Assembly (NCBI GenBank): GCA_028023455.1
Contig: JAQFVV010013359.1
Location: 62,001 to 126,000, forward strand
Reading direction: 5' to 3'
DNA: 64,000 bases
Source: Epiperipatus broadwayi
Lineage: Eukaryota; Onychophora; Udeonychophora; Euonychophora; Peripatidae
In this document: positions 1 through 12,020 of the stretch, piece by piece
Position numbering within the stretch: the stretch's first letter is position 1
How the letters are laid out: every line of letters starts with the position of its first letter
Translations under genes and position numbers: made by a program
Notes under the pieces: generated by a model
Seen by the model: the letters and a program-made list of their open reading frames with translations, nothing else
Database searches by the model: none
What the model was told of the DNA's origin: nothing

Positions 1-60
1 ATATTTCATTTTTATCTTTTATAAATTATACTTTCCTTTATCCGAGCTCGTTCCTTCGTG

Positions 61-189
61 ATGAAGATCTATGAAGACTTATTACGATTTCTGAAGACGT
101 TTTATGAAGACGGTTCCAGTGGTTCAATCCTGGGATCCGTGAATAGGCAAGCTACTTTCGGCCGGCCGCACCAAAGGAAGCCCCATTGA
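61..189 (+). CDS. Unidentified 42-codon open segment in a GC-richer island (copy 1)
   Basis: An ATG at 61 opens a frame of 42 codons ending in TGA at 187-189; the frame is also open upstream back to about 25. The stretch is clearly richer in G and C than its surroundings (it includes GGCCGGCCGC at about 159-168), and its end is basic (GRPHQRKPH). The copy at 41242-41370 keeps the frame open but shows one silent and three replacement changes, so there is no sign of purifying selection. I recognise no family. It could be part of an exon, a transposon untranslated region, or chance. Confidence 0.2.
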   Translation: MKIYEDLLRFLKTFYEDGSSGSILGSVNRQATFGRPHQRKPH

Positions 190-327
190 CGCTGACTACA
201 TTCTTAATTTCAGTGACAATAGCTTTTTTAAAACTTTTCTGCTTTCAACAAAGACAATTGAATTTAAAGTTTTAATTTTCTGATTCTCTCCAACTAACTA
301 ATTATTGTTTTGGATTTCTTTTTATAG

Positions 328-414
328 TCCTCAGGTACGTTATCTCTGGAATGTAGGATTCATCAAACATATTTCATGTCTGTATTCCATTGATTTATTT
401 GGTTTGTGTCCAAG
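328..414 (+). CDS. Candidate internal exon, 87 nt (copy 1)
   Basis: A pyrimidine-rich tract ending in TTTTTATAG precedes 328, a good splice acceptor, and CAAG followed by GTAAGA at 415 is a near-consensus donor. The 87 nt between them are open only in the second frame, reading 28 complete codons that include VRYLWNVGFIK and LFGLCP; the first frame stops near its end and the third near its middle. I do not recognise the protein. The copy at 41509-41595 differs at one base (Q to R). Splice-site quality is what supports the call; it could equally be a non-coding exon or a chance match. Confidence 0.3.
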
Positions 415-1672
415 GTAAGATTTTGGGTTTTCCACTGAGGTCTGTGTCTATCTCTGGGCGGGAACTCTTATCTATTTCATAATCATTTCTTTAATTGCGA
501 CTTTGCCTTTAGGATTTGTTTGTAATTTTTTTTTATAATTAAAAAAAAATCTTCGCTATTATTAAAAAGGTTTTTATTCTATACTTTATTTAAACTATAG
601 AATCTTTGCTTCGATTCTATAATTTTTTTTTAAAGCTTATCTTAAATTTAAATCAAACATTAATAATTCGTTATTTGTGCATTTTGAAAGTTTGTGCTTT
701 TAATTCAGTATTAGATATTTACAAAAACATTACGTATTATAATTTAAATGTAATGCATATATATATATCCCGTTACAATATATACTTGTAGTCTTATTCT
801 ATTTTAATAATAAAATTTTTGGCAAATATATGGTTTCTTACTATAAGCACTAATATAAAGTTGATCAATGATTTATCTCATTGTTAGATAAAATAACAAA
901 ATAAATGCATGGATATTAAGTGTGTTTATGCATTCTAGGATATAACAATATAAAAGGGGTTTTATGTACACTATTCTATCCAATACTTCTATATTTCAGA
1001 TAGCTTTAATACAATAATGATGATTTAATCCAGATAGATTTTATTTGTAAGCTAATATATTAAATATGACCTTTATATTGTAAATATGCAGTGGTGATGT
1101 TTCTTTAATGACAAAAGAGAAATATTAAAAAATTAGCAATTACTTTGTTACCCAATATAAAATAAATGATAAAAATGAATAATAACAATAAAAAAAATTA
1201 TATAAGATATCTGTTTGTTTACTAAATCTAATTTGAACTTGGGATAGGTAAAGTGTGTTATCAGATGGTATTGTGAAGATATTAACATTAAATAGGAATA
1301 GATTGTTTACTATTTCAAAATAATCCTCAATTTAAATACTGGAGGATAATAATTATCATCGTTATAAAAGATAAATGTTATATAGTCATTTTTAATTAGT
1401 TTGTTTTATTAATTAATCAACTATTAATCAACCTTACTTAATAATATTAAAGTTTTCATTCTTAAGAGAAGCAAATACAAATCATTGCTTAATAGACCTA
1501 GATGATTTTTGCCACATTAGATTTTTTAATTTTGCCTCAAACTCTTTTACTGGATTCAGTTCCAGGTGCTATTATGCTAACAAATATAACTAGATCATTA
1601 GGCTGCCTTGTTAAATAATACATAACAATGAAAAATTAATACTAACATGTAAGAGAGATGCATAAAATATTT
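415..1672. other. AT-rich A segment, no gene seen (copy 1)
   Basis: Very AT-rich sequence with poly-A and poly-T runs and no ORF worth calling. About 790-1672 is also present inverted at 29338-30224, and the whole stretch is repeated directly at 41596-42853. Confidence 0.6.
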
Positions 1673-1785
1673 CTTTTAGATTTAAACAAAGGCAAAACTC
1701 TCCATATAGTAGTGCCACCCTGTGCCAACCAGAGTAATCAATGGATTCCAGAAGGCTTGTGCATAAAATCCCTATCTAGTGCCTA

Positions 1786-1852
1786 CTCATCTAATATCCC
1801 CAGACTAGTTTCTGGCTTGTGACCTTCATCAGTGATGAGCCTTGGATCTGAG
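1786..1852 (-). ncRNA. Hammerhead ribozyme type I, partly decayed
   Basis: On the minus strand CUGAUGA, GAAA and the GUC cleavage triplet are all present, with predicted cleavage after the C at 1803. Stem II is weakened: AGGU against GCCA leaves an A-A mismatch next to the core. The inner helix of stem I has two mismatches (UCAUCA against UGGGGA) and the outer helix one. Stem III is A-U and C-G closed by a UA loop. Confidence 0.6.
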
Positions 1853-2231
1853 ATCACTGCACCTAGATCAATGCAACCCTCTAGCAGCCTCCTTTTATCT
1901 CTACTTTACTACAAAACTATGAGAATAAAATTGAAAATACATTATTATTTTCAATCTAAGCTCAATAGCATATATAGTCATATGGGTCTGAACTCAATTC
2001 AGCACCCATACATTTTGGTCTCTTTGGCTCTTAAACAACCATAGCCACCACTATCCTATTAGGCAGGATTGGTGTTAAACCACCAAACATCACATGATTA
2101 CCATCTCTTATACTAGCACAATTGTTGTAAACAAAGGCAAAACTCTCCATACAGTAATGCCACCCTTGTGCCAACCAGAGTAATCAATGGATGCCAGAAG
2201 GCTTGTGCATAAAATTCCTATCTAGTGCCTA

Positions 2232-2296
2232 CTCATCCAATATCCCAACTAATTTTTGGCTTGTGGTCATCATCAGTGAGGAGGCTTGGATCTGAG
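2232..2296 (-). ncRNA. Hammerhead ribozyme type I, core-disrupted
   Basis: Homologous to the other hammerheads in the insertion, but the conserved GAAA reads AAAA, the cleavage triplet reads GUU rather than GUC, and two bases are missing near the cleavage site. CUGAUGA and the CACAA loop of stem II remain, although UGAC against GCCA leaves one mismatch in stem II. Probably inactive. Confidence 0.5.
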
Positions 2297-2867
2297 AGCA
2301 CTGCACCTAGATCTTGGGATCTAATGCAACCCTCCAGCAGCCACCTTTTATCTCTACTTTACTACAAAACTATGAGAATAAAATTGAAAACACAATAATA
2401 TTTTCAATCTAAGCTCAATAGCTTATATAGTCATATGGGTCTGAACTCAATTCAGCACCCATACATACATTTTGGTGTCTTTGGCTCTTAAACAACCATA
2501 GTATAAGAGATGGGGGTCATGTGATGGTTGGTGGTTTAACACCAATCCTGCCTAATAGGATAGTGGTGGCTATGGTTGTTTAAGATCCAGTTATGTGCTA
2601 GTATAAGAGATGGTGATCATGTGATGTTTGGTGGTTTAATACCAATCCTGCCGAAAAGGATTGTGGTGGCTATGGTTGTTTAAGAGCCAAAGACACCAAA
2701 ATATATATTGGTGCTGAATTGAGTTCAGACCCATATGACTATATAAGCTATTGAGCTCAGATTGAAAATATTGTGTTTTCAATTTTATTCTCAGTTTTGT
2801 AGTAAAGTAGAGGTAAAAGGTGGCTGCTGGAGGGTTGCATTAGATTCTAAGATCTAGGTGCAGTGCT

Positions 2868-2934
2868 CTCAGATCCAAGGCTCCTTACTGATGATGGCCA
2901 CAAGCCAGAAACTTGTCTGGGGATATTGGATGAG
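2868..2934 (+). ncRNA. Hammerhead ribozyme type I, intact core
   Basis: Read 5' to 3': CUC (2868-2870), 2-nt bulge, outer stem I AUCCAA (2873-2878), internal loop GGC, inner stem I UCCUUA (2882-2887), core CUGAUGA (2888-2894), stem II UGGC, loop CACAA, GCCA (2895-2907), core GAAA (2908-2911), stem III C, loop UU, G, then U and C with predicted cleavage after C2917. The 3' side pairs back: UGGGGA (2918-2923), UA, UUGGAU (2926-2931), GAG (2932-2934). All core residues and all helices are satisfied, allowing G-U pairs. The internal loop in stem I could contact loop II, as in natural fast-cleaving hammerheads. Confidence 0.88.
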
Positions 2935-3112
2935 TAGGCACTAGATAGGGATTTTATGCACAAGCTTTCTGGCATCCATTGATTACTCTGGTTGGCACAA
3001 GGTGGCACTAGAGTTTTGCCTTTGTTTACAACAATTATGTGCTAGTATAAGAGATGGTGATCATGTGATGTTTGGTGGTTTAACACCAATTCTGCCTAAT
3101 CTTTTAAATTTA

Positions 3113-4119
3113 CTCAGCTACATAAGAATGATTAACTTCAGTTAGCATTGAGGTTGAAACTAAATGAGAAAGAAGCGATTATGAAAAAGTGTATTAAATA
3201 TCTATCTGGTTTATTGCACAATTAATTTTATTTTTGTAATATCTTCTCTCGAAGCAGCATACACTTGGCGTACTTGTTAATTCAAGATAATCTATATTTA
3301 ACACAATCCTTTTTTAAGATTCCTTACACCTTGGTCATTTATTATATTTCATATTTGCTTTGAGAATTCACAATTCAGAAATAGCATTTAAATATTTAGC
3401 TTCATAATCCATTATCCTTTGAATGTTATTTAAATATTTAGCATTGATAATTCTTAATGCAATTCCTTAATCACTGGATACAGATTCGTACTTTTATTAT
3501 AGTTTTTTTTCATGCAGTGATTTAATTCATTTGTACAGATACTGTAATTTTATCCAAAAGATAAGAGTTCATTATTTCTTTAATTTGAAATATAAAATTG
3601 ATCTATACATTTATAGATCTTTAATCCATGTTGCTAATAATTCTGATCATATCTCTAATAAAGCTAATAGTTTATTATTCATAACAAAGTGATTGTCATT
3701 ATTTTTAAAATCAAAATTCATTTACCTAAGTAACAAGTTTATAAGGAGGCATATTTGAGTTGAAAAAAATTGTTTTTAAATTTTTTCCTTTCATAATTTA
3801 AGATGGGACAAATTTACACTATTGAGGCATATGTATCTTTTTTGAAGTAAAAGCATGATTATTTTACTATATTCTCTGAAAAATAACATAAGCAAATTAT
3901 TTGAAATTAATAAATATAATTTTCTAAAATATATCGGCTATTTACCATTATTTTCAATTAAAGAAATTTAGCGATCTATTATTGGAATAGTGAAACAGCA
4001 TTCCATAAGTCAAAATATTTCCATTTTATAATTTTAGAAGTTAAAATAAACATTTTGTTTATCTTTTAAAATTAGCACAATACTTAATCATAAGTGTCAT
4101 ATTTTAAGTTATGACAACA
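3113..4119. other. AT-rich A segment between retrozyme and Penelope remnant
   Basis: No gene seen. About 3113-3885 is also present inverted at 26491-27888 (interrupted there by a 312-bp tandem repeat) and directly at 44295-45030. Confidence 0.6.
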
Positions 4120-6193
4120 TTATAAAAAACACAATTTATTTCCAAAATAAATATTATTTAAAGCTATATTCTTTGTACATGTGCCTTGTGTGCTTAATTC
4201 ATTTTTTTGATAAAATGATTCAACTGTAGGGCAAACAGATAAACCTTTATTTAACAGTGAACATTCTACCTCACTAAGATTAATGTTAGTTAGATTAATC
4301 ACATTGTTTTCCTTATTAGTTAAACATAAAAAGTCATTGCTATAAATATTTGAGTTCGATTTATTAGTATTTGTATTTCCAGAAACTAAAATACTCTATG
4401 AACCAATGCTAAACCAGCATCACCATTAAGAACAGATGGTAACATTTCAGCACAATCTAATGAATGTGAAGATGATATAAATGATTGATCAGTATCAATT
4501 GGAATCATATCCAATGTAGAAATATCCGACACAGTATGATTATCAGAAGTCATACAATTAGTTAGTGTTTGTGACTGATTAGTAACTAATTCAAATCTTG
4601 GCTCATTGCCCATAACTTTGAACCAATGATACATTTTATTATGAAATTTCTTCACCAATAACTTCTCTCTCAAAAAAACCCATTCCTGTAATTCCTTCTG
4701 TTCATCTATATTCATTAAATTACAACTACCAAAATGTATAATTTCTTTTTCAATTAATTTAAGTCTTACCAAAAATGCATCTTTCAAAATATGTATCAAT
4801 GCAACAGATGCTTCTCTTATTGTATTTTCCCATTTAATTGCAAGTTCCCTAGGAAATTGGTCTATGTTAGCAATAATTTTTATTCTGAGGCCTTTAGGAA
4901 TTATGTTATTGTTAATAAAATATGCATATAATTTCCTAAGTTTAAGAAACGATGTACTATGTAATGTTTGTCAATTACTTATAACCTGCTTATTATTTAG
5001 ACGTCTAGAAAAACGTTTAGGGATTGCCCCTGTATTAATTGATGTTAGACCCTGTAAATGTTGTTTACTAGAATAATCCCTATTAATATCAACTCTGTAT
5101 CTATGCTAGATATTGTATTAAAATCAGTGCCAATTATCAATCCATTATCTATTTGGTTAACTACACCCACCTCTAAATTACCCAGATCTCCTTCACCACC
5201 ATCTACATGTTGATCTGAAGCAGCAAAACCATCAATCTGTTGAACATCAGAAATAGTCATTCTTAAAAAGTCCTCCTGTTTGGAAATGTTACAAATTATA
5301 TCATCCAATGAAAGGTCTAAAGAATCAACTTTACGTTGAGTATGATCTTTAAAAACTTTTGGAGATCTATCCCGTAATTATTCCTCCAAAACATTCCCTG
5401 GCAAGCAAGATTGTTCAACATCTACTAGGATCCCGTTAGTATCACGCGGTATAATAATTTGCGATTCCTGACAATTACATATCTCAGTCTGCGTCCCCAT
5501 TTCACATGTCAACACAGCTTCCATTTGAGTTCCAACACTAGCAAAACTATATTCCCTCACACTCAACATTGAATTTACATTATAAACTCTGTTATATCCC
5601 ATCAATGACATTATATATTTAAAACCTTCCACTAAACAACTATCTTCTACCTCCATACATGTTCAAATGACGGCCATCACGGGCTAAAAATCTAAAAAGA
5701 TTCTTTCTTTTTATAAAATCCGTATGCTGTAAGAAAAATACATTATGATGCGTATAACTTAAAAAATGACAATGTCTATTAAATGCAAAAATTTTTTCAT
5801 TAATAATTTTCAATTTAATCTGATCCATTGGGTAATATTTATTCTGCAATTGTGGTAAAACTTGAGTAATTATAATTGTAATCTCCGGTGAATAAGTACG
5901 TATATGTCAAATCAATTTCAAAATCTGCACATATTTGTTATTTCTAAACGAAAAAATATTATTAGATCCAAGATGAACGTACAAAAACTTAATGTTATGC
6001 TTATTAACTAATTTGTTAAACAAATCAATACTGTCCAGAATAGAAGCTCCTCATCTATAACTAATTTGTACACCATCTTGAGTATTAAATTTTGAAAAAA
6101 ATTATGTATAAATTTTAGCAATGAATCTCCTATGAACGCCACTTGGCTAAGTGACAATAAAGGCTTACTCTCTTTAGTCAGTAATAAATCCAT
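4120..6193 (-). pseudogene. Penelope-like retroelement remnant with SGNH-hydrolase motifs (copy 1)
   Basis: Minus-strand fragments read in order from 6193 to 4120. First comes an SGNH/GDSL-type hydrolase region: block I with FIGDS soon after a Met at 6193, block III LGSNN at about 5957-5972, and block V DGRHLN at about 5661-5678. A stretch containing IPKGLRI and FPRELAIKW follows at about 4850-4910, then a charged region, then at about 4230-4290 a motif VINLTNINLSEVECSLLNKG that resembles the conserved segment preceding the reverse transcriptase in Penelope-like elements. The reverse transcriptase itself is absent. Several stops and frameshifts break the frame, including an in-frame TGA between blocks I and III and a 28-bp deletion near 4391 relative to copy 2. 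The family call is inferred from motifs only. Confidence 0.6.
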
Positions 6194-6264
6194 ATCAAAA
6201 TATTAATATATAACAAACTAACCAAAGGAAATACATATAAAAACAAAAAAAGACATAAATCCAA

Positions 6265-6320
6265 TAAATAATATTATATTTCAACCAGAGGACTGGTTTT
6301 CATCAGAAAGACAAAAATAC
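6265..6320 (-). ncRNA. Hammerhead-like motif upstream of the Penelope remnant (copy 1)
   Basis: On the minus strand CUGAUGA (plus 6300-6306) is followed by AACCAG, UCCU, CUGGUU forming a perfect 6-bp stem II, then GAAA (plus 6279-6282). One extra A separates CUGAUGA from stem II, unlike canonical hammerheads, and stem I pairs poorly. It ends about 75 nt upstream of the first Met of the remnant. Penelope-like elements are known to carry hammerheads in their terminal repeats, which favours a decayed ribozyme over coincidence. Confidence 0.45.
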
Positions 6321-6750
6321 ACAGTAAAATGGTGATAATCAAAAATTACAGATTTGGTAAAAGATTAAATTTTTTTAACAAAACCCTCCTGATTGGTCAC
6401 AAAATCTAACACAGAATATCTACCCAAGCAATGACAAAATTGAAACAAAAAAAGAAAAAAACCACATTCCCTCCTAATCAAGCTTAAATCCTATTGAAAT
6501 TAAAATAAAAATAAAAAATCCAAAATTAAAATATACATATGTGCATACATACAAAAATTAGACTATGCTCACATACAAAAAATAGCTGTGCTCACATTAA
6601 TATTCATTAAAAACTAAAATACTTATACATTTTAATCAAAAATTATAGTGCAAAGTACAATAATTTATAATAACTAATTATTTATCTATATACCAATTAA
6701 ACACAGATATGTTTTTTTATGTAAAGATTGGTTATATGAATGTTTAATAT
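6321..6750. other. AT-rich spacer
   Basis: No gene seen. A- and T-rich with short imperfect repeats such as ACATACAAAAA. Its duplicate is at about 47594-48041. Confidence 0.5.
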
Positions 6751-6874
6751 CCCCATAGCAACTATATTACCATTGTAACTATATGTCCACAGCAACTATA
6801 CCTTCATAGCAACTATACCTTCATAGCAACTATACCCCCATAGAAACTAAACTTTTATATCAACTATACCCTCA
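6751..6874. repeat. Short 17-bp minisatellite array (copy 1)
   Basis: About seven diverged copies of the 17-bp unit ATAGCAACTATACCCCC. The array runs directly into the 14-bp satellite at about 6874, where the final CTCAT switches to TACATAACATCC. Confidence 0.85.
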
Positions 6875-9800
6875 TTACATAACATCCATTGCATGAAATC
6901 CATTCCATGACATCCATTGTATGACATCAATTTCATGACATCCATTCCATAACATCAACACATCCATTCCATGACATCCATTCCATGACATCCATTGCAT
7001 GACATTCACTGCATGACATCCATTCCATTACATCCATGGCATGACATCCATTCCATGACATCCATTCCATGACATCCATTCCATGACATCCATTACATGA
7101 CATCCATTGCATGACATTCACTGCATGACATCCATTCCATTACATCCATGGCATGACATCCATTCCATGACATCCATTCCATGACATCCATTACATGACA
7201 TCAATATCATGACATCCATTGCATGAAATCCATTCCATGACATCCATTGCATGACATCCCTTGCATGACATCCATTCCATGACATCCATTATGACTTCCA
7301 TTGCATGACATCCATTCCATGACATCCATTCCATGACTTCCATTGCATGACATCCATTCCATGATATCCATTACATAACATCCATTACATGACATCCATT
7401 GCATGACATCCATTACATGACATCCATTTCATGAAATCCATTACATGACATCTATAGCATGGCATCCATCCAATGACATCCATTGCATGAAATTCACTCC
7501 ATGACATCCATTGCATGTCATCCATTCCATGACATCCATTCCATGACATCCATTGCATGACATCCATTCCATGACATCCATTGCATGACATCCATTCCAT
7601 GACATCCATTACATGACATCCATTGCATGACATCCATTCCATGACATCCATTACATGACATCCATTACATGACATCCATTGCATGACATCCATTCCATGA
7701 CATCCATTGCATGACATCCATTGCATGACATCCATTGCATGACATCCATTGCATGACATCCATTCCATGATATTCATTACATAACATCCATTACATGACA
7801 TCCATTGCATGACATCCATTCCATGAAATCCATTACATGACATCTATAGCATGACATCCATCCAATGACATCCATTGCATGAAATTCACTCTATGACATC
7901 ATTGCATGTCATCCATTCCATGACATCCATTGCATGACATCCATTGCATGACATCCATTACATGACATCCATTGCATGACATCCATTCCATGACATCCAT
8001 TCCATGACATCCATTACATGACATCCATTGCATGTCATCCATTCCATGACATCCATTGCATGACATCCATTCCATGACATCCATTGCATGAAATCCATTA
8101 CATGACATCCATTGCATGACATCCATTCCATAACATCAATTGCATCACATCCATTCCATGACATCCATTGCATGACATCCATTCCATGACATCCATGGCA
8201 TGACATCCATTGTATGACATCCATTCCATGACATCCATTGCATGACATCCATTACATGACATCCATTCCATGACATCCATTACATGACATCCATTGCATG
8301 ACCTCCATTCCATGACATCCATTCCATGACATACATTACATGACATCCATTTGATGACATTCATTCCATGACATCCATTCCATGACATCCATTCCATGAC
8401 ATCCATTGCATGACATCCATTGCATGACATCCATTCCATGACATCCATTACATGACATCCATTCCATGACATCCATTACATGACATCCATTGCATGACAT
8501 CCATTGCATGACATCCATTGCATGACATCCATTGCATGACATCCATTCCATGACATCCATTGCATGACATCCATTCCATGACATCCATTGCATGACATCC
8601 ATTCCATGACATCCATTCCATGACATCCATTACATGACATCCATTGCATGACATCCATTCCATGACATCCATTACATGACATCCATTCCATGACATCCAT
8701 TGCATGACATCCATTCCATGACATCCATTCCATGACATCCATTACATGACATCCATTCCATGACATCCATTGCATGACATCCATTCCATGACATCCATTG
8801 CATGACATCCATTCCATGACATCCATTCCATGACATCCATTGCATGACATCCATTCCATGACATCCATTCCATGACATCCATTCCATGACATCCATTGCA
8901 TGACATCCATTCCATGACATCCATTCCATGACATCCATTCCATGACATCCATTGCATGACATCCATTACATGACATCCATTCCATGACATCCATTGCATG
9001 ACATCCATTCCATGACATCCATTCCATGACATCCATTCCATGACATCCATTACATGACATCCATAGCATGACATCCATTCAATGACATCTAATGCATGAC
9101 ATCTATTCCATGATATCCATTGCATGCCATCCATTCAATGACATCCATTGCCATGACATTCATTGCATGTCATTTATTTTATGACATCCATTGCCTGTCA
9201 TCAATTCCATGACATCCATTGTGTGACATCCATTCCATGACATCTATTCCATGACATCTATTCCATAACATCAATTGCACCATTTCCATTCCATGACATC
9301 CATTGAATGACATCCATTCCATGACATCCATACCATGACATCCATTGCATGACATCTATTGCCTGACATCCATTGCATGATATCCATTACATAACATCCA
9401 TTCCATGACGTCCATTGCATGACTTCCATTCAATGACATTCATTCCATGACATCCATTACATGACATCCATTGCATGACATCCATTACATGACATCCATA
9501 GCATAACATCTAATGGCTGACATCCATTGCATGATATCCATTACATAACATCCATTTTGTGATGACATACATTGCACGACATCCATTCCATGACATCCTT
9601 TACATGACATCCATTGTATCCATTCCATGACATCCATTGCATGACATCCATCACATGACATCCTTTGCATGTCATCCATTCCATGACATCCATTACATGA
9701 CATCCATTGCATGACATCCATTCCATGACATCCATTCCATGACATCCATTACATGACATCCATTCCATGACATTCATTACATGACATCCATTGCATGTCA

Positions 9801-10299
9801 TCCATTCCATGATATCCATTACATACCATCCATTCCATGACATCCATTGCATGAAATCCATTCCATGAAATTCATTCCATGACATCCATTCCATGACATC
9901 CATTGTATGACATCAATTTCATGAAATCCATTCCGTAACATCAATTGCACCACATTCATTCCATGACGCCCATTCCATGACATCCATTGCATGACATTCA
10001 TTCCATGATATCCATTACATGACATCCATTGCATGACATCCATTTCATGACATCCATTACATGACATCCATTGCATGACATCAATTCCATGACATCCATT
10101 CAATGACATCCATTCCATGACATCCATTCCATGACATCCATTGCATGACATCCATTACATGACTTCCATTGCATGACATCCATTCCATGTCATCCATTCC
10201 ATATCCATTCCATGATATCCATTCCATGACATCCATTCCATTGCATAACATCCATTCCATGACATTCATTACATAACATCCATTGCATGACATCCAGTG
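6875..10299. repeat. 14-bp satellite array (block 1a)
   Basis: Tandem 14-bp unit TGACATCCATTNCA on the plus strand, N mostly C, G or A. Units from about 7500 to 9080 are the most uniform; toward both ends substitutions, small indels and longer variants increase. The minus-strand ORFs here are by-products of a unit that rarely makes stops. Confidence 0.95.
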
Positions 10300-10404
10300 T
10301 TAAAAGCTGTAAGCTAGAAACTAGTCTGGAAATACGGATAGCACAGCAGCAATTGAATAGGTATTTACTAAGCAGTAGAATGCTTACTCAAATTTACACT
10401 ACCA
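10300..10404. other. 105-bp non-satellite insertion with a hammerhead 3'-half fossil
   Basis: Unique sequence inside the satellite. On the plus strand it contains AGAAACTAGTCTGG at 10327-10340, identical to the GAAA, stem III and cleavage-site part of the retrozyme hammerheads, with flanking similarity (AAGCTA before, GGAT after). The CUGAUGA half is absent. The rest matches nothing else seen in the window. Confidence 0.55.
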
Positions 10405-12010
10405 GTCCTTGACATCCATTCCATGACATCTATTCCATGACAACCATTACATGACATCCATATAATGACATCCATAGAATGACATCAATTCAATGACATC
10501 CAATGCATGACATCCATTACCTGATATCCATTCCATGACATTCATTGCATGACATTCATTTTATGACAATCTTTATATGACATCCATTGCATGACATCAA
10601 TTCCATGACATACATTCCATAACATCCATTCCATGACATCCATTGCATGACATCCATCCCATGACAACCATTCCATGACATCCATTACATGATATCCATT
10701 TCATGACATCCATTGCATGACATCCATTGCATGACATCCATTCCATGACATCCATTGCATGTCATCCACTGCATGACATCCATTCCATGACATCCATTGT
10801 ATCCATGACATCCATTGTATGACATCAATTTCATGACATCCATTCCATAACATGAATTGCACCACATTTATTCCATGACATCCATTGCATGACATCCGTT
10901 CCATGACTTCCATTCCATGACATCCATTGCATGACATCCATTGCATGACATCCATTACATGATATCCATTGCATGACATCCATTCCATGATATTCATTAT
11001 ATAAAATCCATTCCATTACATCCACTGCATGACATCCATTCCATGAGATCCATTCCATGACATCCATTCCATGACATCCATTACATGACATCAATAGCAT
11101 GACATCCATTCAATGACATCCATTGCATGAAATCCACTCCATGACATCGATTGCATGTCATCCATTCCATGACATCCATTCCATGACATCCATTACATGA
11201 CATCCATTCCATGACATCCATTACATGACATCCATTACATGACATCCACAGCATGACATCCATTCAATGACATCCATTGCCATGAAATCCATTCCATGAC
11301 ATCCATTTTATGACATCCATTGCATGTCATCCATTTTATGACATCCATTGCATGTCATCCATTCCATGACATCTATTGTGTGACATCCATTCCATGACAT
11401 CTATTCCATGTCATCCATTCCATGATATCCGTTACATAACATCGATTCCATGACATCCATTGCATGACATGGATTCCATGACATCCATACCATGACATCC
11501 ATTGCAAGACATCCATTCCATGACATCCATTACATGACATCCATAGCATGACATCCATTCAATGACATCCAATGTTGGACATCAATTCCATGATATCCAT
11601 TCCATGACATCTAATGCATGACATTCATCCCATGACATCCATTGCATGGCATCAATTCCATGACATCCATTCAATGACATCCATTTCATGACATCCATTG
11701 CATGACATCTATTACATGACATCCATTGCATGACATTCATTCCATGACATCCATTTCATGACATTCATTGCATGACATCCATTTTATGACATCCATTGTA
11801 CAACATCCATTACATGATATCCATTGCATAACATCAATTTTATGACATCCATTCCATGATATCCAGTCCTTGACATCCATTCCATGACAACCATTACATG
11901 ACATCCATATGATGACATCCATAGCATGACATCCATTCAATGACATCTAATGCATGACATCCACTCCATGATATCCATTGCATGACATCCATTGCACAAC
12001 ATTTATTACA
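10405..12010. repeat. 14-bp satellite array (block 1b), degenerate
   Basis: Same 14-bp unit with many substitutions. It includes recurrent variant strings, for example units with ATAGCATGACATCC, TTCAATGACATCC and CAGTCCTTGAC, that recur in other blocks and mark a higher-order pattern. Confidence 0.93.
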
Positions 12011-12020
12011 TGACATATCT

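Larger units (their letters stand above)
1685..3100. mobile_element. Retrozyme-like insertion with three hammerhead ribozymes (copy 1)
   Basis: This 1.4-kb insertion contains two direct minus-strand units (starting at about 1685 and 2131, both beginning AACAAAGGCAAAACTCTCC on the plus strand) followed by a third unit in plus orientation, giving a foldback structure. Each unit holds one type I hammerhead motif (1786-1852 minus, 2232-2296 minus, 2868-2934 plus); only the third has a fully intact core and stems. Nearly identical 12-bp sequences flank it (CTTTTAGATTTA at 1673-1684, CTTTTAAATTTA at 3101-3112), consistent with a target-site duplication. Tandem hammerhead repeats of a few hundred bp with a tiny stem III are the hallmark of metazoan retrozymes, which encode no protein. 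Confidence 0.7.

Noticed and set aside
606-791. 61-codon plus-strand ORF, with a duplicate at 41787-41972
   Set aside because: Composition is that of AT-rich random DNA and there is no coding signal; conservation is explained by the recent duplication.
7500-9080. Similarity of CATTCC strings to human satellite II/III
   Set aside because: The human repeats are 5-bp based; here the period is strictly 14 bp and the CATTCC likeness is superficial.
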